Notes: generated from the sequence alone by a model not told the origin. Shown: positions 47,094 through 57,564, counted from the first letter of the stretch. The stretch is DNA of 60,172 nucleotides from Sporolactobacillus shoreicorticis (GCF_024125445.1 NZ_JAMXWM010000029.1:1-60172), one strand, 5' to 3'. Made by a program: numbers and translations.

Positions 47094-47624
47094 TCATCCC
47101 ATAAAAATGGCACCAATCGCAAGAGCACCGGCGATCACAAAAGCAGGATGAATTCGGAAACGCTGCATCAGTACGAAGCTGGCCGCGGCGATCAGGATCA
47201 GCGGCAGCCAGCCTGACGACTGAAGAGAGGTCGCAAAGAAGTTGTAAGCCATCATACCTAGCATAACCACAATAATCGGACGGATCAATAGGGTCAGCCA
47301 CTTGACTTTTGGAGAATCCTTGAATCGCTCGAGCAACTTTAGAAGCGCGATGAGCAGAATCAGCGACGGAGCGATGGTTGCAAACAGGGCGACAAGCGCA
47401 CCGGGTATGCCGGCCACTTCATAGCCGATATAGCCGGCCATTTTTGTAGCGATTGGCCCGGGCAGTGCATTTCCAAAAGCTAAAATATTACTGAACTCTG
47501 ACACCGTCATCCAGTGGTAGTGACCGACTACCTCGTTCTCAATAAGTGGAATGGATGCAGGTCCGCCACCGTAACCTAGAATTCCCGGAATAAAAAATGC
47601 TAGAAAAATTTTCCATAAAATCAT
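47094..47624 (-). CDS. Chromate transporter, short-chain subunit (YwrA/B type)
   Basis: A 176-aa half-size ChrA protein with about five helices and the signature GGGPASIPLIENEVV near residues 20-34. Short ChrA proteins work as heterodimers; the partner is the upstream gene, overlapped by four bases. The family is named for chromate efflux, though natural substrates may differ. Downstream of a YwrD-like gene as in B. subtilis ywrABD. Confidence 0.88.
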   Translation of the reverse strand: MILWKIFLAFFIPGILGYGGGPASIPLIENEVVGHYHWMTVSEFSNILAFGNALPGPIATKMAGYIGYEVAGIPGALVALFATIAPSLILLIALLKLLERFKDSPKVKWLTLLIRPIIVVMLGMMAYNFFATSLQSSGWLPLILIAAASFVLMQRFRIHPAFVIAGALAIGAIFMG

Positions 47625-48217
47625 TGGTGCTCACCTGCTTTTTTTGAAGGCTTAAGCAGGACGAGCAGTAACGTCAATGCAATCAAAATTGCCGGATGAA
47701 CATGCAGGACTTCCATCAAGACAAAGCTCATCCCAACCAGAATCAAACTGATGATCCATCCCAAGCCCTTTTTGGCATTCTTCATAAAGCTCCAAGTAAG
47801 CTGTGCCATGAGCACGCCAACCACCGGTAATACAGCTTGTGTCATGCCGCGTACCCATCGCTGATCCTGAAATCGCGCAAGCACCCCGAGCAATGCGATC
47901 ATCAGAACCACCGTTGGCAGGACTACCGCCGCAAGCGCGACGAGCAGCCCGGAAAGCCCTTTAATGCGCCAGCCGACATATCCTGCGAGCTTTGTGTTTA
48001 TCGGTCCGGGCAACGCATTTGCCAGCGCAACCATATCACCGAATTCTTCTAAACTCATCCAGTGATATCTTTTGACTACCTCTGTTTCAATGAGCGGTAT
48101 TCCTGATGGTCCGCCGCCGAAGCTGACGATTCCGGAGCGGAAAAATGCAACAAATAAATTCCAATGCAGTGCTAAAGAAGATTTTTGGATCGATCTCTTT
48201 TCGCCTTCCTGATTCAT
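47621..48217 (-). CDS. Chromate transporter, short-chain subunit (partner)
   Basis: A 198-aa partner with FGGGPSGIPLIETEVVKRYH near residues 37-56 and about six helices. It is homologous to the downstream subunit, an old duplication typical of the split ChrA pair with opposite membrane orientation. ATG preceded by GGGAG. Confidence 0.88.
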   Translation of the reverse strand: MNQEGEKRSIQKSSLALHWNLFVAFFRSGIVSFGGGPSGIPLIETEVVKRYHWMSLEEFGDMVALANALPGPINTKLAGYVGWRIKGLSGLLVALAAVVLPTVVLMIALLGVLARFQDQRWVRGMTQAVLPVVGVLMAQLTWSFMKNAKKGLGWIISLILVGMSFVLMEVLHVHPAILIALTLLLVLLKPSKKAGEHQ

Positions 48218-48266
48218 TCAAACAAACTCCCAACTTCATTCATTATGTACCCTTTGTTTTGCTTTA

Positions 48267-49877
48267 TCACCACGCGGCAACCAGTCCATCTGCCCGTGAT
48301 TCTGTCCCACCGGCCAATATCCCCGTGTTTAGATCACGCCAAATGATCTGCCCGCGACCGAAGCTCCCCGTATCCAATGCCGTGCGAATATCATGCCCAC
48401 GGCGCGCCAATGCCTGCGCCAGAGCATTTGGAAAGTCCGGTTCGACCAGTACAGTCTTATTTTCAATCCACTGCCATCTCGGTGCATCAAGTGCCGCCTG
48501 AGGATGGAGGTGCTTATCAATCAACCGGCTGATCACCTGCAGATGGCCCTGCGGCTGCATATACCCGCCCATCACACCAAATGGGCCGATCGGTGTGCTG
48601 TTCTGTGTCAGAAAGCCGGGAATAATCGTGTGATACGTTTTCTTGCCGGGTGCGAGACCGTTCGCATCTTTTGGATTCAGAGAAAATGTATACCCGCGAT
48701 TCTGCATTGAAATTCCCGTACCCGGAATGACAATGCCCGAACCAAAGCCCATAAAGTTGCTTTGAATAAAAGAAACCATGTTTCCTTCTCCGTCTGCTGC
48801 CGCAAGATACACGGTGCCGCCCTTAGGCAATCGGCCGGGCTTGGGGATCATTGCCGCCTGTCCTATTTGATTCGCACGCAGCGCAGCATACGATTCCGAA
48901 AGCAGCTGCTCCGCCTCATTGCTCATTTCACGCGGATCGGTGATATAGGCTTTGCCATCGGAAAAAGCGAGCTTGAGTGCCTCAATTTGCTTATGATAGG
49001 TACCAATTAGATCCTCATTACTTAAATCAAACTGTTTGAGAATATTTAGTCCAAGCAGCGCGACCAGTCCCTGACCATTCGGAGGAAGCTCCCATACGTC
49101 ATATCCATGATAGTTAACTGAAAGCGGCTCGACCCACTGTGGACAGTAGCGTGAAAGATCGCTTTTGCGGATAAATCCTCCATGTGCGCTTGAAAAGCTG
49201 TCGATCTGATCGGCCAGCTCACCTTTATAGAAAGCTTCCGCATTGGAATCGGCAATCGCCTTTAAGCTTCGCGCATGGTCCGCAGATTTCCAAATGGCAC
49301 CTGCTTTCGGTGCTTGTCCGTCAGGAGCGAAGGTGTCAAACCACGGCACAAACAGCGATCCTTGAACTTTTTTCTTATATTCATCAAAGGCAATCTGCCA
49401 ATTTTTTGCAACAATCGGTGAAACGGGGAAGCCCTGCTCTGCGTAGTCAATCGCAGGCTGCAATGTTTCTTTTAAAGAAAGGCGTCCAAAACGTCTGGAA
49501 CATTCCGCCCAAGCAGCAGGAGCACCGGGAACCATGACCGGTTCCAGACCATGTGCCGGTATCGCATCAAAACCACGTGCACGGATCGCGTCAATGGAAA
49601 TGCTTGCCGGAGCAACTCCGCTGGCATTAAGCCCGTGAAGCCTGCCCTTTGTCCAGATCATCGCAAAGGCATCGCTGCCGATTCCGTTTGAGGTGGGCTC
49701 AACAACAGTCAGGCAAGCCGCAGTGGCAATGGCGGCATCAATCGCATTCCCGCCTTTTTTTATCATGTCGAGTCCTGCCTGTGCAGCCAAGGGCTGTGCG
49801 GTCGCCACCATTCCTCGTTTTGCAAATACTGAATTTCGTGGCTGAGAAAACGGTGAAAAGTGATAATCAAACATCAT
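48267..49877 (-). CDS. Gamma-glutamyltransferase-like protein (YwrD)
   Basis: A 536-aa Ntn-hydrolase precursor of the GGT family. Conserved elements include GGNAIDAAIATAACLTVVEP near residues 41-60, the predicted processing point GGTVYLAAADGEGN with Thr as nucleophile (about 353), and the C-terminal GVMGGYMQPQGH. It lacks a signal peptide, so, like YwrD, it is probably cytosolic and cleaves itself. Substrate unproven: glutathione or gamma-glutamyl compounds. Neighbouring chromate transporters match the ywr order. Confidence 0.88.
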   Translation of the reverse strand: MMFDYHFSPFSQPRNSVFAKRGMVATAQPLAAQAGLDMIKKGGNAIDAAIATAACLTVVEPTSNGIGSDAFAMIWTKGRLHGLNASGVAPASISIDAIRARGFDAIPAHGLEPVMVPGAPAAWAECSRRFGRLSLKETLQPAIDYAEQGFPVSPIVAKNWQIAFDEYKKKVQGSLFVPWFDTFAPDGQAPKAGAIWKSADHARSLKAIADSNAEAFYKGELADQIDSFSSAHGGFIRKSDLSRYCPQWVEPLSVNYHGYDVWELPPNGQGLVALLGLNILKQFDLSNEDLIGTYHKQIEALKLAFSDGKAYITDPREMSNEAEQLLSESYAALRANQIGQAAMIPKPGRLPKGGTVYLAAADGEGNMVSFIQSNFMGFGSGIVIPGTGISMQNRGYTFSLNPKDANGLAPGKKTYHTIIPGFLTQNSTPIGPFGVMGGYMQPQGHLQVISRLIDKHLHPQAALDAPRWQWIENKTVLVEPDFPNALAQALARRGHDIRTALDTGSFGRGQIIWRDLNTGILAGGTESRADGLVAAW

Positions 49878-50003
49878 CGCTGCACCCCTTTATCTGCGTA
49901 CTATTCTTTTATATATTACTCCAGCTTTGTAAATTTAGTATATGCTTCGTTTGTCGATTCTCTTATTTTATCAATCATTCAACTGATCCACTGGTTATTT
50001 TGC

Positions 50004-50034
50004 ACAAAAAAACGACTCCGATCAGGAGCCGTCT
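50004..50034 (-). terminator. spoIIQ terminator
   Basis: GACGGCTCC/GGAGTCG stem around TGATC with seven T behind it on the minus strand, starting 12 bases past the spoIIQ stop. Confidence 0.85.
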
Positions 50035-50045
50035 TCGTACTTATT

Positions 50046-50924
50046 TCAGTTTTCCGAGTTCAATGAGCTTTTATCGATTGATGACCCTTTGCTTGAATCG
50101 CTTTTTGACTTTGTGTTCGATTTGCTTTGGTCCTTCGTCTTTCCACTCTCTTGTTTCGGTGTTTCCGTGCTGCCTTCATCTTTCACTTTCTCAGATGCTG
50201 AAGGATTGGTAGTCGTCATCTGCGCGCCGACCGACACTGCTTTCACGTCAGAAGCGCTCTTGTTCATGTAGTTTTCCGGACTGACCGGAATTCCATTTTT
50301 GCGAATTTCGAAATGCAGGTGAATGCCCATAGCTTTGTTCAATGCTTCTGTTCCTGCAGTACCGATTTTCTCGCCCTGTGCCACTTCCTGACCAACGGCA
50401 ACGTCCACTGATCCAAGACTCTGATACATCGTTTCAACACCGTTCTTGTGCTTCAATGTAACCTTGTAGCCCAATGTGTCGTCCTTTGCTGCTTCCGTGA
50501 CTTTCCCGCCCATCGCCGCAGTTACCGTAAACGATTTTTCATTATTCGCGCCAATGTTAATACCTGTATTTTGGACATACGAATTGTTATAGTTTACGAG
50601 AGCGGCTTGCTGTTCCTGTTCGGTTCCTTTAACGTCATAGAAAGGCTGGACTACTGTTGTGTCCTCTGCCTTCGCCGGCCATTCAAACACTTCATCACCG
50701 GCATTCTGTACATGAGGCGTCGGCTGATCTTGATTGAATACCGTGCGGTTCTCATCTTCACTCGCCTTATTTGCACCATTCATTTGAAAGAGCAGCACCC
50801 CGGTAAGGATAAGCGATGCGGCGCATAAATATAAAGCGGGATAGAACCAGCGCCGTTTTGCTAGTTTTCGCAGACCGGACAGCTCTTTTTCCTGCGACTT
50901 TTTCTGATCCTTGTTATCTGTCAA
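50046..50924 (-). CDS. spoIIQ: Stage II sporulation protein Q
   Basis: A 292-aa bitopic forespore membrane protein. One helix lies at about residues 29-47. The extracellular LytM/M23 domain (about 125-215) keeps HLHFE but appears to lack the first metal ligand (GGKVTEAAKDD where H-xxx-D would be), as in degenerate SpoIIQ domains. SpoIIQ binds SpoIIIAH across the intermembrane space to form the channel between forespore and mother cell. The C-terminal tail is a long Ser/Lys/Gln linker. It follows spoIID. Confidence 0.93.
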   Translation of the reverse strand: MTDNKDQKKSQEKELSGLRKLAKRRWFYPALYLCAASLILTGVLLFQMNGANKASEDENRTVFNQDQPTPHVQNAGDEVFEWPAKAEDTTVVQPFYDVKGTEQEQQAALVNYNNSYVQNTGINIGANNEKSFTVTAAMGGKVTEAAKDDTLGYKVTLKHKNGVETMYQSLGSVDVAVGQEVAQGEKIGTAGTEALNKAMGIHLHFEIRKNGIPVSPENYMNKSASDVKAVSVGAQMTTTNPSASEKVKDEGSTETPKQESGKTKDQSKSNTKSKSDSSKGSSIDKSSLNSEN

Positions 50925-51159
50925 ATTGTATCACCTCAGCAACATTCTGATCAGAATGCGGCTGATCTATACATATAAAAGACGAATTTATGTCCTTTTT
51001 CATTGAAAATTTATGAAATTAACAAAAAGAGCATCAATAAACTGCTATTTTCTAAGAATATCCTTATTGAAAATCTATAGAGCATAGGATTCCCGATCAA
51101 TCCGTTTTCGAAAAAAGAAACCCTTTAAGCATAAATCACTTGACGTCTGTGATTTTTCG

Positions 51160-51197
51160 AAAAAATTTCAGACACCTGATTTCAAGTGCCTGAAAAT
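51160..51197 (-). terminator. spoIID terminator
   Basis: TTTCAGGCAC pairs with GTGTCTGAAA on the minus strand around a 10-base loop and is followed by six T. The following gap to spoIIQ (to 51159) shows no other element. Confidence 0.8.
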
Positions 51198-51201
51198 GAA
51201 A

Positions 51202-52197
51202 CTATTTTTTTGCGATCTGTTTTTGAGCCTTTGACTTAACGGTCATCTTGCTGATCTGTGTTCCTTGATAGAAATAGGTAAGAATTTGTTTGGCTGTTTT
51301 GCCTTCTCGAGCCATTCCTTCAGCTCCATACTGACTCATCCCGACGTCATGACCGTTGCCAATGGTCACCGCTTTGACTTGATTCCCGTTTTGCGTTAAT
51401 TGAAAATCTGTTGAACTGAGCTTTAGTTTTTCTCGAACCTGTCTGCCAGTAAACGTTTTGCCGGCAATTTCAATGCGAGCGATATGGCCGGTATCCGTCT
51501 TGCTGATTACTTTTCCTAAAAAGCCTCGGTCAGCGCCCAGAGTAATTCCAAGTGCCTGCTCGACGGACTGAATCGTCATTTTTTTTTCATTTCTGTACTT
51601 TGGCGACAGCTTATCCCATGGACTTGCAACTGATTTTAAGTATGGGACATCATTTTCCCAATAATTATCGGCATCCTCTGTTTGCCCGTTACTCGTTGAA
51701 AAGAACATCGGTATGATCAGCTTTCCGTTGTACGTGATCACTTGATTCTGCGTTTGCGCAACTGCGGTTTTTACTTTTTTCAGTTTCCATTCATAGTCCT
51801 TTCCCCAAATCTGCTTCAGCTCCTGGGTACTATGATAGACTTGATTTTGTACCGTATCCGTAACGTGAGCATCCGGATTATCAATAATCCGCGCCATAAT
51901 ATAAGTGCGTGCCGCAATCGCCTGAGCTTTTAAGGCTTCGATACGAAATTTAGCCGGCATTTCCGATCCGACAACACCGATCAGGTAGTCATCCAGAGCT
52001 ACTTGATCCGTCTGTTTTTTCTTGGACCGGTCAACAGAGACTTGAATCACATTTTGTTGCGCCGCTTTTTTGCTGCGATTGATGCTTTGATGCTGCTGTC
52101 CGCCCTCGGCCTTCTGTGTAAACGGAATAACAACTGCTGCGGGAATGATGATAATGACAAGCGCAAAGATAAAGAGGAGTACGGCGGCTTTCTTCAT
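51202..52197 (-). CDS. spoIID: Stage II sporulation protein D
   Basis: A 331-aa membrane-anchored lytic transglycosylase needed for septal peptidoglycan thinning during engulfment. N-terminal helix at about 5-25. The SpoIID/LytB domain includes ALKAQAIAARTYIMARI (about 87-103) with the catalytic Glu in SEMP just before, and the C-terminal GHDVGMSQYGAEGMA. Gene order murA-spoIID-spoIIQ is as in B. subtilis. Confidence 0.94.
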   Translation of the reverse strand: MKKAAVLLFIFALVIIIIPAAVVIPFTQKAEGGQQHQSINRSKKAAQQNVIQVSVDRSKKKQTDQVALDDYLIGVVGSEMPAKFRIEALKAQAIAARTYIMARIIDNPDAHVTDTVQNQVYHSTQELKQIWGKDYEWKLKKVKTAVAQTQNQVITYNGKLIIPMFFSTSNGQTEDADNYWENDVPYLKSVASPWDKLSPKYRNEKKMTIQSVEQALGITLGADRGFLGKVISKTDTGHIARIEIAGKTFTGRQVREKLKLSSTDFQLTQNGNQVKAVTIGNGHDVGMSQYGAEGMAREGKTAKQILTYFYQGTQISKMTVKSKAQKQIAKK

Positions 52198-52361
52198 TAG
52201 ACAATTGCCTCCAGGAGAATGAGATAATAAAGTTTATGTTTCTCCTTTTCAAGATAGAACAGGCTGTTCTTGCATAGTTCGTGTCAATCGGCATATAATT
52301 TTCTGAAGATTTTTATATGGATTTATATATCTGAAAATTTAAAAAGAATAATTTATTTACA

Positions 52362-52392
52362 AACAAAATAACTCGGCCAATTGACCGAGCTA
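52362..52392 (-). terminator. murA terminator
   Basis: GCTCGG/CCGAGT stem around TCAATTGG on the minus strand with TATTTTG behind, about 25 bases past the murA stop. Confidence 0.75.
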
Positions 52393-52416
52393 CAGGAAAA
52401 ATTTTATCAATAATAA

Positions 52417-53748
52417 TTAAGCAAATTTGGGATTGATGCTCAAAGCGCCGCGTAAATCATCAGCAGCGGCAACAGGCTGTTCTTCCTCACTGCTGCTCAC
52501 GCGTTCTATATCGGCACCAAGTGCCCGCAATTTGCCTGCAAGATCCACGTAACCACGATCAATATGATGCAGCCGATTGACTTTGGTATAACCCTTGGCA
52601 ACAAGCCCGGCGATAACAAGCGCCGCTCCGGCACGAAGATCTGTAGCGGCAACCTCGGCACCTTGCAGCTCACATGGACCACTGATCACTGCAGAACGTC
52701 CATCAATTTTGATCATCGCATTCATTCTGCGAAATTCTTCAACATGCATGAAGCGATTTTCAAACACTGTCTCCGTAATAACAGAGGTACCGTTTGCTCT
52801 GAGCAGCAATGCCATCATTTGCGCCTGAAGATCTGTGGGAAAGCCGGGATGCGGCATCGTCTTAACATCGACCGCTTGCAAGTGATCGGTTCCAATAACA
52901 CGAACTCCTTCCGCCCCTTCTTCAACAATGACACCCATGTCACGCATCTTGGCAATTAAAGGGCGAAGATCTTCAATATCTGCGTCCTCAATCAACACAT
53001 TACCTCCTGTAACGGCGGCAGCAATCATGTAGGTTCCTGCTTCAATCCGATCGGGAAGGATCGCGTGTTCCGCGCCGTGCAGCTTTTCAACACCTTCAAT
53101 TGTGATTCTGCCTGTTCCGGCGCCTTTGATCTTTGCGCCCATCGCATTGAGATATTGAACTAGATTTACAATTTCCGGTTCACATGCAGCATTCTCAAGT
53201 ACGGTCTCGCCTTCAGCTAGCGAGGCAGCCATGATTATGTTTTCCGTTGCACCAACGCTTGGAAAATCTAAATAAATAACTGTGCCCTTTAATTTTCCCT
53301 TGACACTTGCTTCAATGGATCCGTTTCCAATCGTGACTTGTGCACCCATTGCTTCGAAACCCTTAAGATGCTGATCAATAGGTCGAGAGCCGATCGCACA
53401 TCCGCCGGGAAGCGCAATTTTCGCATGCCCGACTCGAGCCAGAAGCGGGCCCATGACTAAAAAAGACGCCCGCATTTTCCTAACATAATCAAATGGCGCT
53501 TCCGTAAATAAATCGGCCACCGCATTAACCATAATGGTTTTATTCTCATAATTTACCGATGTATTTAAATAACGCAAAACTTCATTGATTGTGTATACAT
53601 CCGCCAATTCCGGTACATTATATATTTTGCTCGTACCTTCAGAGGCAAGCATTGATGCGGCAATAACAGGAAGAACAGCGTTCTTTGCACCTTCAATCTT
53701 CACAGAGCCCGAAAGCCGTTTCCCTCCATGAACGATAATTTTTTCCAA
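52417..53748 (-). CDS. murA: UDP-N-acetylglucosamine 1-carboxyvinyltransferase
   Basis: About 443 aa. First committed enzyme of peptidoglycan synthesis, adding enolpyruvate to UDP-GlcNAc. [15 protein letters not shown] near the start holds the catalytic Lys (about 22). The loop with the active-site Cys reads [20 protein letters not shown] (about 112-131), so the protein should be fosfomycin-sensitive. Start TTG at 53748 with GGAGGGG six bases upstream; an upstream ATG at 53769 adds seven residues but overlaps the Shine-Dalgarno. The tail beyond [13 protein letters not shown] is longer than usual. Confidence 0.94.
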   Translation of the reverse strand: MEKIIVHGGKRLSGSVKIEGAKNAVLPVIAASMLASEGTSKIYNVPELADVYTINEVLRYLNTSVNYENKTIMVNAVADLFTEAPFDYVRKMRASFLVMGPLLARVGHAKIALPGGCAIGSRPIDQHLKGFEAMGAQVTIGNGSIEASVKGKLKGTVIYLDFPSVGATENIIMAASLAEGETVLENAACEPEIVNLVQYLNAMGAKIKGAGTGRITIEGVEKLHGAEHAILPDRIEAGTYMIAAAVTGGNVLIEDADIEDLRPLIAKMRDMGVIVEEGAEGVRVIGTDHLQAVDVKTMPHPGFPTDLQAQMMALLLRANGTSVITETVFENRFMHVEEFRRMNAMIKIDGRSAVISGPCELQGAEVAATDLRAGAALVIAGLVAKGYTKVNRLHHIDRGYVDLAGKLRALGADIERVSSSEEEQPVAAADDLRGALSINPKFA

Positions 53749-53847
53749 ACTTTTCCCCTCCGCGTCCATTTATCTCTTCGCTCGATCCGGAACATTCTTC
53801 CGTGCCGCGTATTTTGCTAAATCAAACCATAGCGGGGAATACACCTG

Positions 53848-54615
53848 TTAGTATTCCACCGTAATGATCGGTGAGCCAAGGACAATAATGGTCCGGTCCC
53901 CATCATTTCTCAAGGCTGCCTGAATATTCATCTTTTTGTTCGCTGTATAAATGGCATTGTTCCATGTCTTAGTATATGCGGAAATTGATACAAAGGTTTT
54001 TTCTTGCAGTCGTTCAACAGGAGTGGCCGAAAAAAGCTTAAGATATCGCATTCCTTCGTCAATTAAGGCAAGTTTCATTTTAGCACTGTGATAAGCCTTT
54101 ACACAAGTGTAGATGTGCTCTTGTCCGTTGAAAATTTGTTTCATTTCCGTACGCATATACTTTACGATTTGGGACCATTGAATCTGCTTAAAGCATTCGC
54201 CGTTTACACGATAAAGTATGACGGCCTGGAAATGTTTTCCATGTGGATAAGCCATATAACTGATGCTCATCCGTACATTCTCAGGCTGTATCTTCTTTGT
54301 ACCTTCCCAGCCGATGGCGCCTTCATTCGGGCTTAACTGTTTCCACGTGTAGTCCTTGAATTTCTTTTCAAGCCGGGCAGCTTTGCTGTCAAAATACTTA
54401 TGTGTAACCTCTGATGCTTGAATCTCACGCGCGTACACCGACCAGCTTGATACATGCGCTTGATTCTTTTCTAACGCATGGGCAAAAAGTCCGATTTGAT
54501 TAAGTTCGTCAAATTGATGTGTCCCATGCTCTGCAGAAACCTGATTTTGATTAAATGCTGTAAACAATTGGAATGCCAAGAAAAAAAAGCAAATGAGATA
54601 TAAAATCCGTTTCAT
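53848..54615 (-). CDS. ywmB: YwmB-family protein
   Basis: About 255 aa with an N-terminal signal (MKRILYLICFFFLAFQLFTA). The YwmB domain resembles a TATA-binding-protein-like fold; the role is unknown but the gene is conserved next to murA and spoIID. The ATG at 54615 has GAGGGGGGCGG upstream; a longer frame from 54687 is unlikely. It lies about 100 bases from murA and is probably co-transcribed. Confidence 0.85.
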   Translation of the reverse strand: MKRILYLICFFFLAFQLFTAFNQNQVSAEHGTHQFDELNQIGLFAHALEKNQAHVSSWSVYAREIQASEVTHKYFDSKAARLEKKFKDYTWKQLSPNEGAIGWEGTKKIQPENVRMSISYMAYPHGKHFQAVILYRVNGECFKQIQWSQIVKYMRTEMKQIFNGQEHIYTCVKAYHSAKMKLALIDEGMRYLKLFSATPVERLQEKTFVSISAYTKTWNNAIYTANKKMNIQAALRNDGDRTIIVLGSPIITVEY

Positions 54616-54715
54616 TTCCGTCCGCCCCCCTCTTGTTTTCAGTATTACCTGAATCAAGAGGAAGGCATACGTGGAACTTTTCGTCAAAAACAGACCTCAT
54701 CCGCGCAGTTCAAGA

Positions 54716-54952
54716 TCACCCGTAAATTTGTGGAAGCATTAAAGACCAAACGACATAATCAAGAAAAAACTTCGCTACCGGATAGCTGATGGAAATAGCC
54801 AGTATGACATAAAAGACTCTTGCCTGCATGCTCTTCGGATGATGAAATGCCGCCTCTAATTTTAAGCTTTGCAAAGCCCACCAGGTGAGGGCTAAAAAAG
54901 AAAGATGAACGAAAATGCTGATCATTGCCTGAAAACCCGAATTAATGATCAA
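54716..54952 (-). CDS. ywzB: DUF1146 membrane protein (YwzB type)
   Basis: About 78 aa with two helices and the conserved LTWWALQSLKLE and KFFLDYVVWS of the YwzB family, whose function is unknown. I prefer the TTG start at 54952, preceded by GGTGG six bases upstream, over a frame from 55012 that would add 20 unconserved residues. Order ywzB-ywmB-murA is as in B. subtilis. Confidence 0.8.
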   Translation of the reverse strand: MIINSGFQAMISIFVHLSFLALTWWALQSLKLEAAFHHPKSMQARVFYVILAISISYPVAKFFLDYVVWSLMLPQIYG

Positions 54953-55293
54953 TAAAAGCCACCGCCTGTTTTGTTTCTGATTACATTTAATGAACGGCCC
55001 GAGTCGTTCCATAGGTGTTTATGTATTGCTCTTTTTTCTTAAGCCCATTTCGTCTAGTATAAATAATTCGTAGAGGTTTAAGAAATACTGCGTCCATCCC
55101 CTTATTTGTAATAAAACGGTAATACATTTTTAATGTAATGATAATATTTAACTGCCTGTGATCATTTTATCGCGGATTATGAAAAATAACCACTTTTATC
55201 TTTATATTTTACAAAAAAAATTAAAGATGTCCCAAAAACTGGATGGTGTAAGCATAATTGATCGTTCTGAACCGTTTCTGGACCAAAAAAAAT

Positions 55294-55334
55294 TTGGCAC
55301 GAAGCCAAGTTTTGACCACCGCTCGCGACGGTCT
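55294..55334 (-). repeat. Dispersed intergenic repeat, copy 3 (rearranged)
   Basis: Minus strand AAAACTTGGCTTCGTGCCAAA, split here as AACTTGGCTTCG and TGCCAAA, corresponds to the start of the copies at 23945 and 38627. The adjoining CGCGACGGTCT matches 38627's right half on the other strand. It lies in the 54953-55369 gap, which is otherwise featureless apart from the hairpin at 55336-55367. Confidence 0.4.
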
Positions 55335-55335
55335 C

Positions 55336-55367
55336 GGATCAATAAAAAAATTTTTTCATTGATCCTC
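55336..55367. terminator. Hairpin after the MFS pseudogene
   Basis: GGATCAAT/ATTGATCC with an A7T6 loop region, directly past the MFS stop. The stem is stable but no terminal T-run follows, so termination is uncertain. Confidence 0.45.
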
Positions 55368-55369
55368 GG

Positions 55370-57471
55370 TCATATTTTATTACGCAAAATCCCGTCAATT
55401 GGAATTTCCCCGCCCTTTTTCATTCCATTACTTTTATCTGTGAACAGTCCGATCACTGACGATATAAGGAGAATAAGTCCCGCAATCAGGAACACTCGAT
55501 CGAATGCGCCGGCAATTTTGTCGTTCTTGATGTCCTTCACCTGTTTTAAAGTCCGCTGAAGGGCTTCTGCCTGTGCACCACGTGCAACGCCTACTCTCAG
55601 CTGCGTACCCCCTTGTTCAAGCTTGTTTCCTGCTGCACTAAGCTGTTGTCCCGCCTGAACGATATTCGCATTGTTTTTATCTTGGTGTGCTATCTGTTGC
55701 AGCTTTGCCGCAAACTGATTCGCATTCGTTACAGCCGGATCCGTGCCTGCTTCATATAAACGGAGCATTCCGGTCAGTTCAATGACCTGTTGATGGTGCT
55801 GTTCCTTCGCCGTGCCTTTAACAACTTGTTCATCGGAAATTGCTAGGTCAAGCTGTTTTTGATAAACCTTTGCTATCTGTTTAGCCATCGGATCATTTCG
55901 AATCATCGTAAAAAGTGTCTGATCCACACCATGGACATAATCATTCATGAATTTATTGTAGGCGTGCAGCTCTTTCTGCATGTCGCGCGTACCATCGTAG
56001 ATGCCCGCCAGTTTTTGATCTGCCGGGCGTGGTGCGTCAGAAGAATGTGTAAGCGCATGGCGAAGATCGTCTTTCATTTTGTGCTCATAGCGCGCCTGCG
56101 CTTTAGTTCCCGAGTGTGCGGTGATTTGATCCAAATCACGGAGCGCAAGCTGCTTGACTGACGGGGTAACGGCTAATTGTTTGATCGTGTGCGTTATCTC
56201 TTGTTTGATTGCTACTTTTGCATGGGATATCTGGAGATCAAGTATACTCACAAGCAATGCAATGGCGACACAGGTGCCTATTTGTCTGGCCGCATTACTG
56301 ACACCTGAACCAATCCCGCTTTTCTCCTCAGGCAGATGTTTAATCGCAGAAACCATCGACAGACACGAAAAACCGAAGCCGGCTCCAAATAAAATCATAT
56401 ACATAATCATCGTCAATCTTGACGTATCAACAGTCAGCGTAGACAACCACAACAGTGCGATTCCCATGATCACCAGTCCTAAAAAGGTAACCGGACGAAA
56501 GCCGAACCGCGCGGAAATGACATTGCCCAGCGGCATCGCAATGATGACAGTCAGTGACGTCATCATCACAATGAAAGAGGCCTGCAATGGATGATCACCT
56601 AATACATTCTGAAGAAAAAAGTTAAAGATTAATGATGTGGCAATAATCCCGAATCCTGAGAACAGGTAAACCACTGAAGAGGCGGTGAACGTCCATTCAC
56701 GAAAAAGATGAAATTCGATCATTGGGGCAGTACTTTTCATTTCAACAACGATAAAGAGCATAAGACTGATAAACGCTCCAAGAAAAAGAATAGCAATTGT
56801 TCCAGAGCTCCAGCCATAGTCATTCCCCCTCAACAAACCAAACGTCAGTAAAAACAAGGCGACAGACAAGAGCAGCACGCCGGCAAAATCGACGCGTTTT
56901 GAGATCGTTGAGTCATACGATTCATTTGTAAAGAAAATGATTAGTCCGATTGCAATGATCGTGAACGGTATATTAATAAAAAACACACCTGCCAATTAAA
57001 AAAATGGAGCAGGACACCGCCAAGCGGCGGCCCACTCGCAGCAGCCAATCCGGTCACCGCACCTAAAGTACTCGTAATTATACCCATTTTCTTTTTTCCA
57101 AAAAGAGCAATACCCATGGGAACAGCGACAGGCATCAGAATTGCTCCGCCCAGTCCCTGAAAAAAGCGGAAAACAATCAGCATCAGTAATGACTGTGACA
57201 GTCCGCAAAGCGCAGAACTGCCGCCAAATAAAATTAATCCGATGATCATTACCTTCTTCCTGCCAAACTGATCGGCCAGTTTCGCAGCAGTGATTGTAAA
57301 TACAGATAGAGCCAGCACATAAATCGTGCTGATCCAGCTTGTATCGTTTAAACTGGAGTGAAAATAATCAGTAATATCCGGTAAAGCAATATTTATGATC
57401 GTACTGTCTAAAATGCCCATGAACATCGCAATAGCCAGTGCAATAAACCCAAGAATAGATTTTTTCTTCAT
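55370..57471 (-). pseudogene. DHA2-type MFS drug exporter, frameshifted
   Basis: The N-terminal frame (56941-57471) covers helices 1-5 with LADQFGRKKVM (motif A) and GPPLGGVLLHFFNWQV (motif C region), then runs out. The other frame (55370-56995) resumes with VFFINIPFTIIAIGLIIFF and completes a 14-helix DHA2 exporter. At the junction the DNA reads CAGGTGTGTTT; with one GT fewer it gives NWQVFFIN without interruption, so a 2-bp GT duplication is the lesion. A soluble loop of about 230 residues lies before the last helix. Divergent TetR regulator with shared operators. Confidence 0.85.
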
Positions 57472-57491
57472 TATTTACCTCCAGTTAATTA

Positions 57492-57513
57492 AATATGAAA
57501 TCACATTCATATT
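57492..57513. promoter_or_regulatory. TetR operator 1
   Basis: Perfect palindrome AATATGAA-ATCACA-TTCATATT in the divergent promoter region, about 20 bases before the exporter start. Same half-site as operator 2, 51 bases away. Confidence 0.75.
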
Positions 57514-57542
57514 ATACACTTGTTTTATCCTAAGTAAATAAA

Positions 57543-57564
57543 AATATGAAATATTATTCACATT
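57543..57564. promoter_or_regulatory. TetR operator 2
   Basis: AATATGAA-ATATTA-TTCACATT, one mismatch from operator 1. Its right arm overlaps the -35 of the regulator's promoter, so binding would repress the regulator gene. Confidence 0.7.
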
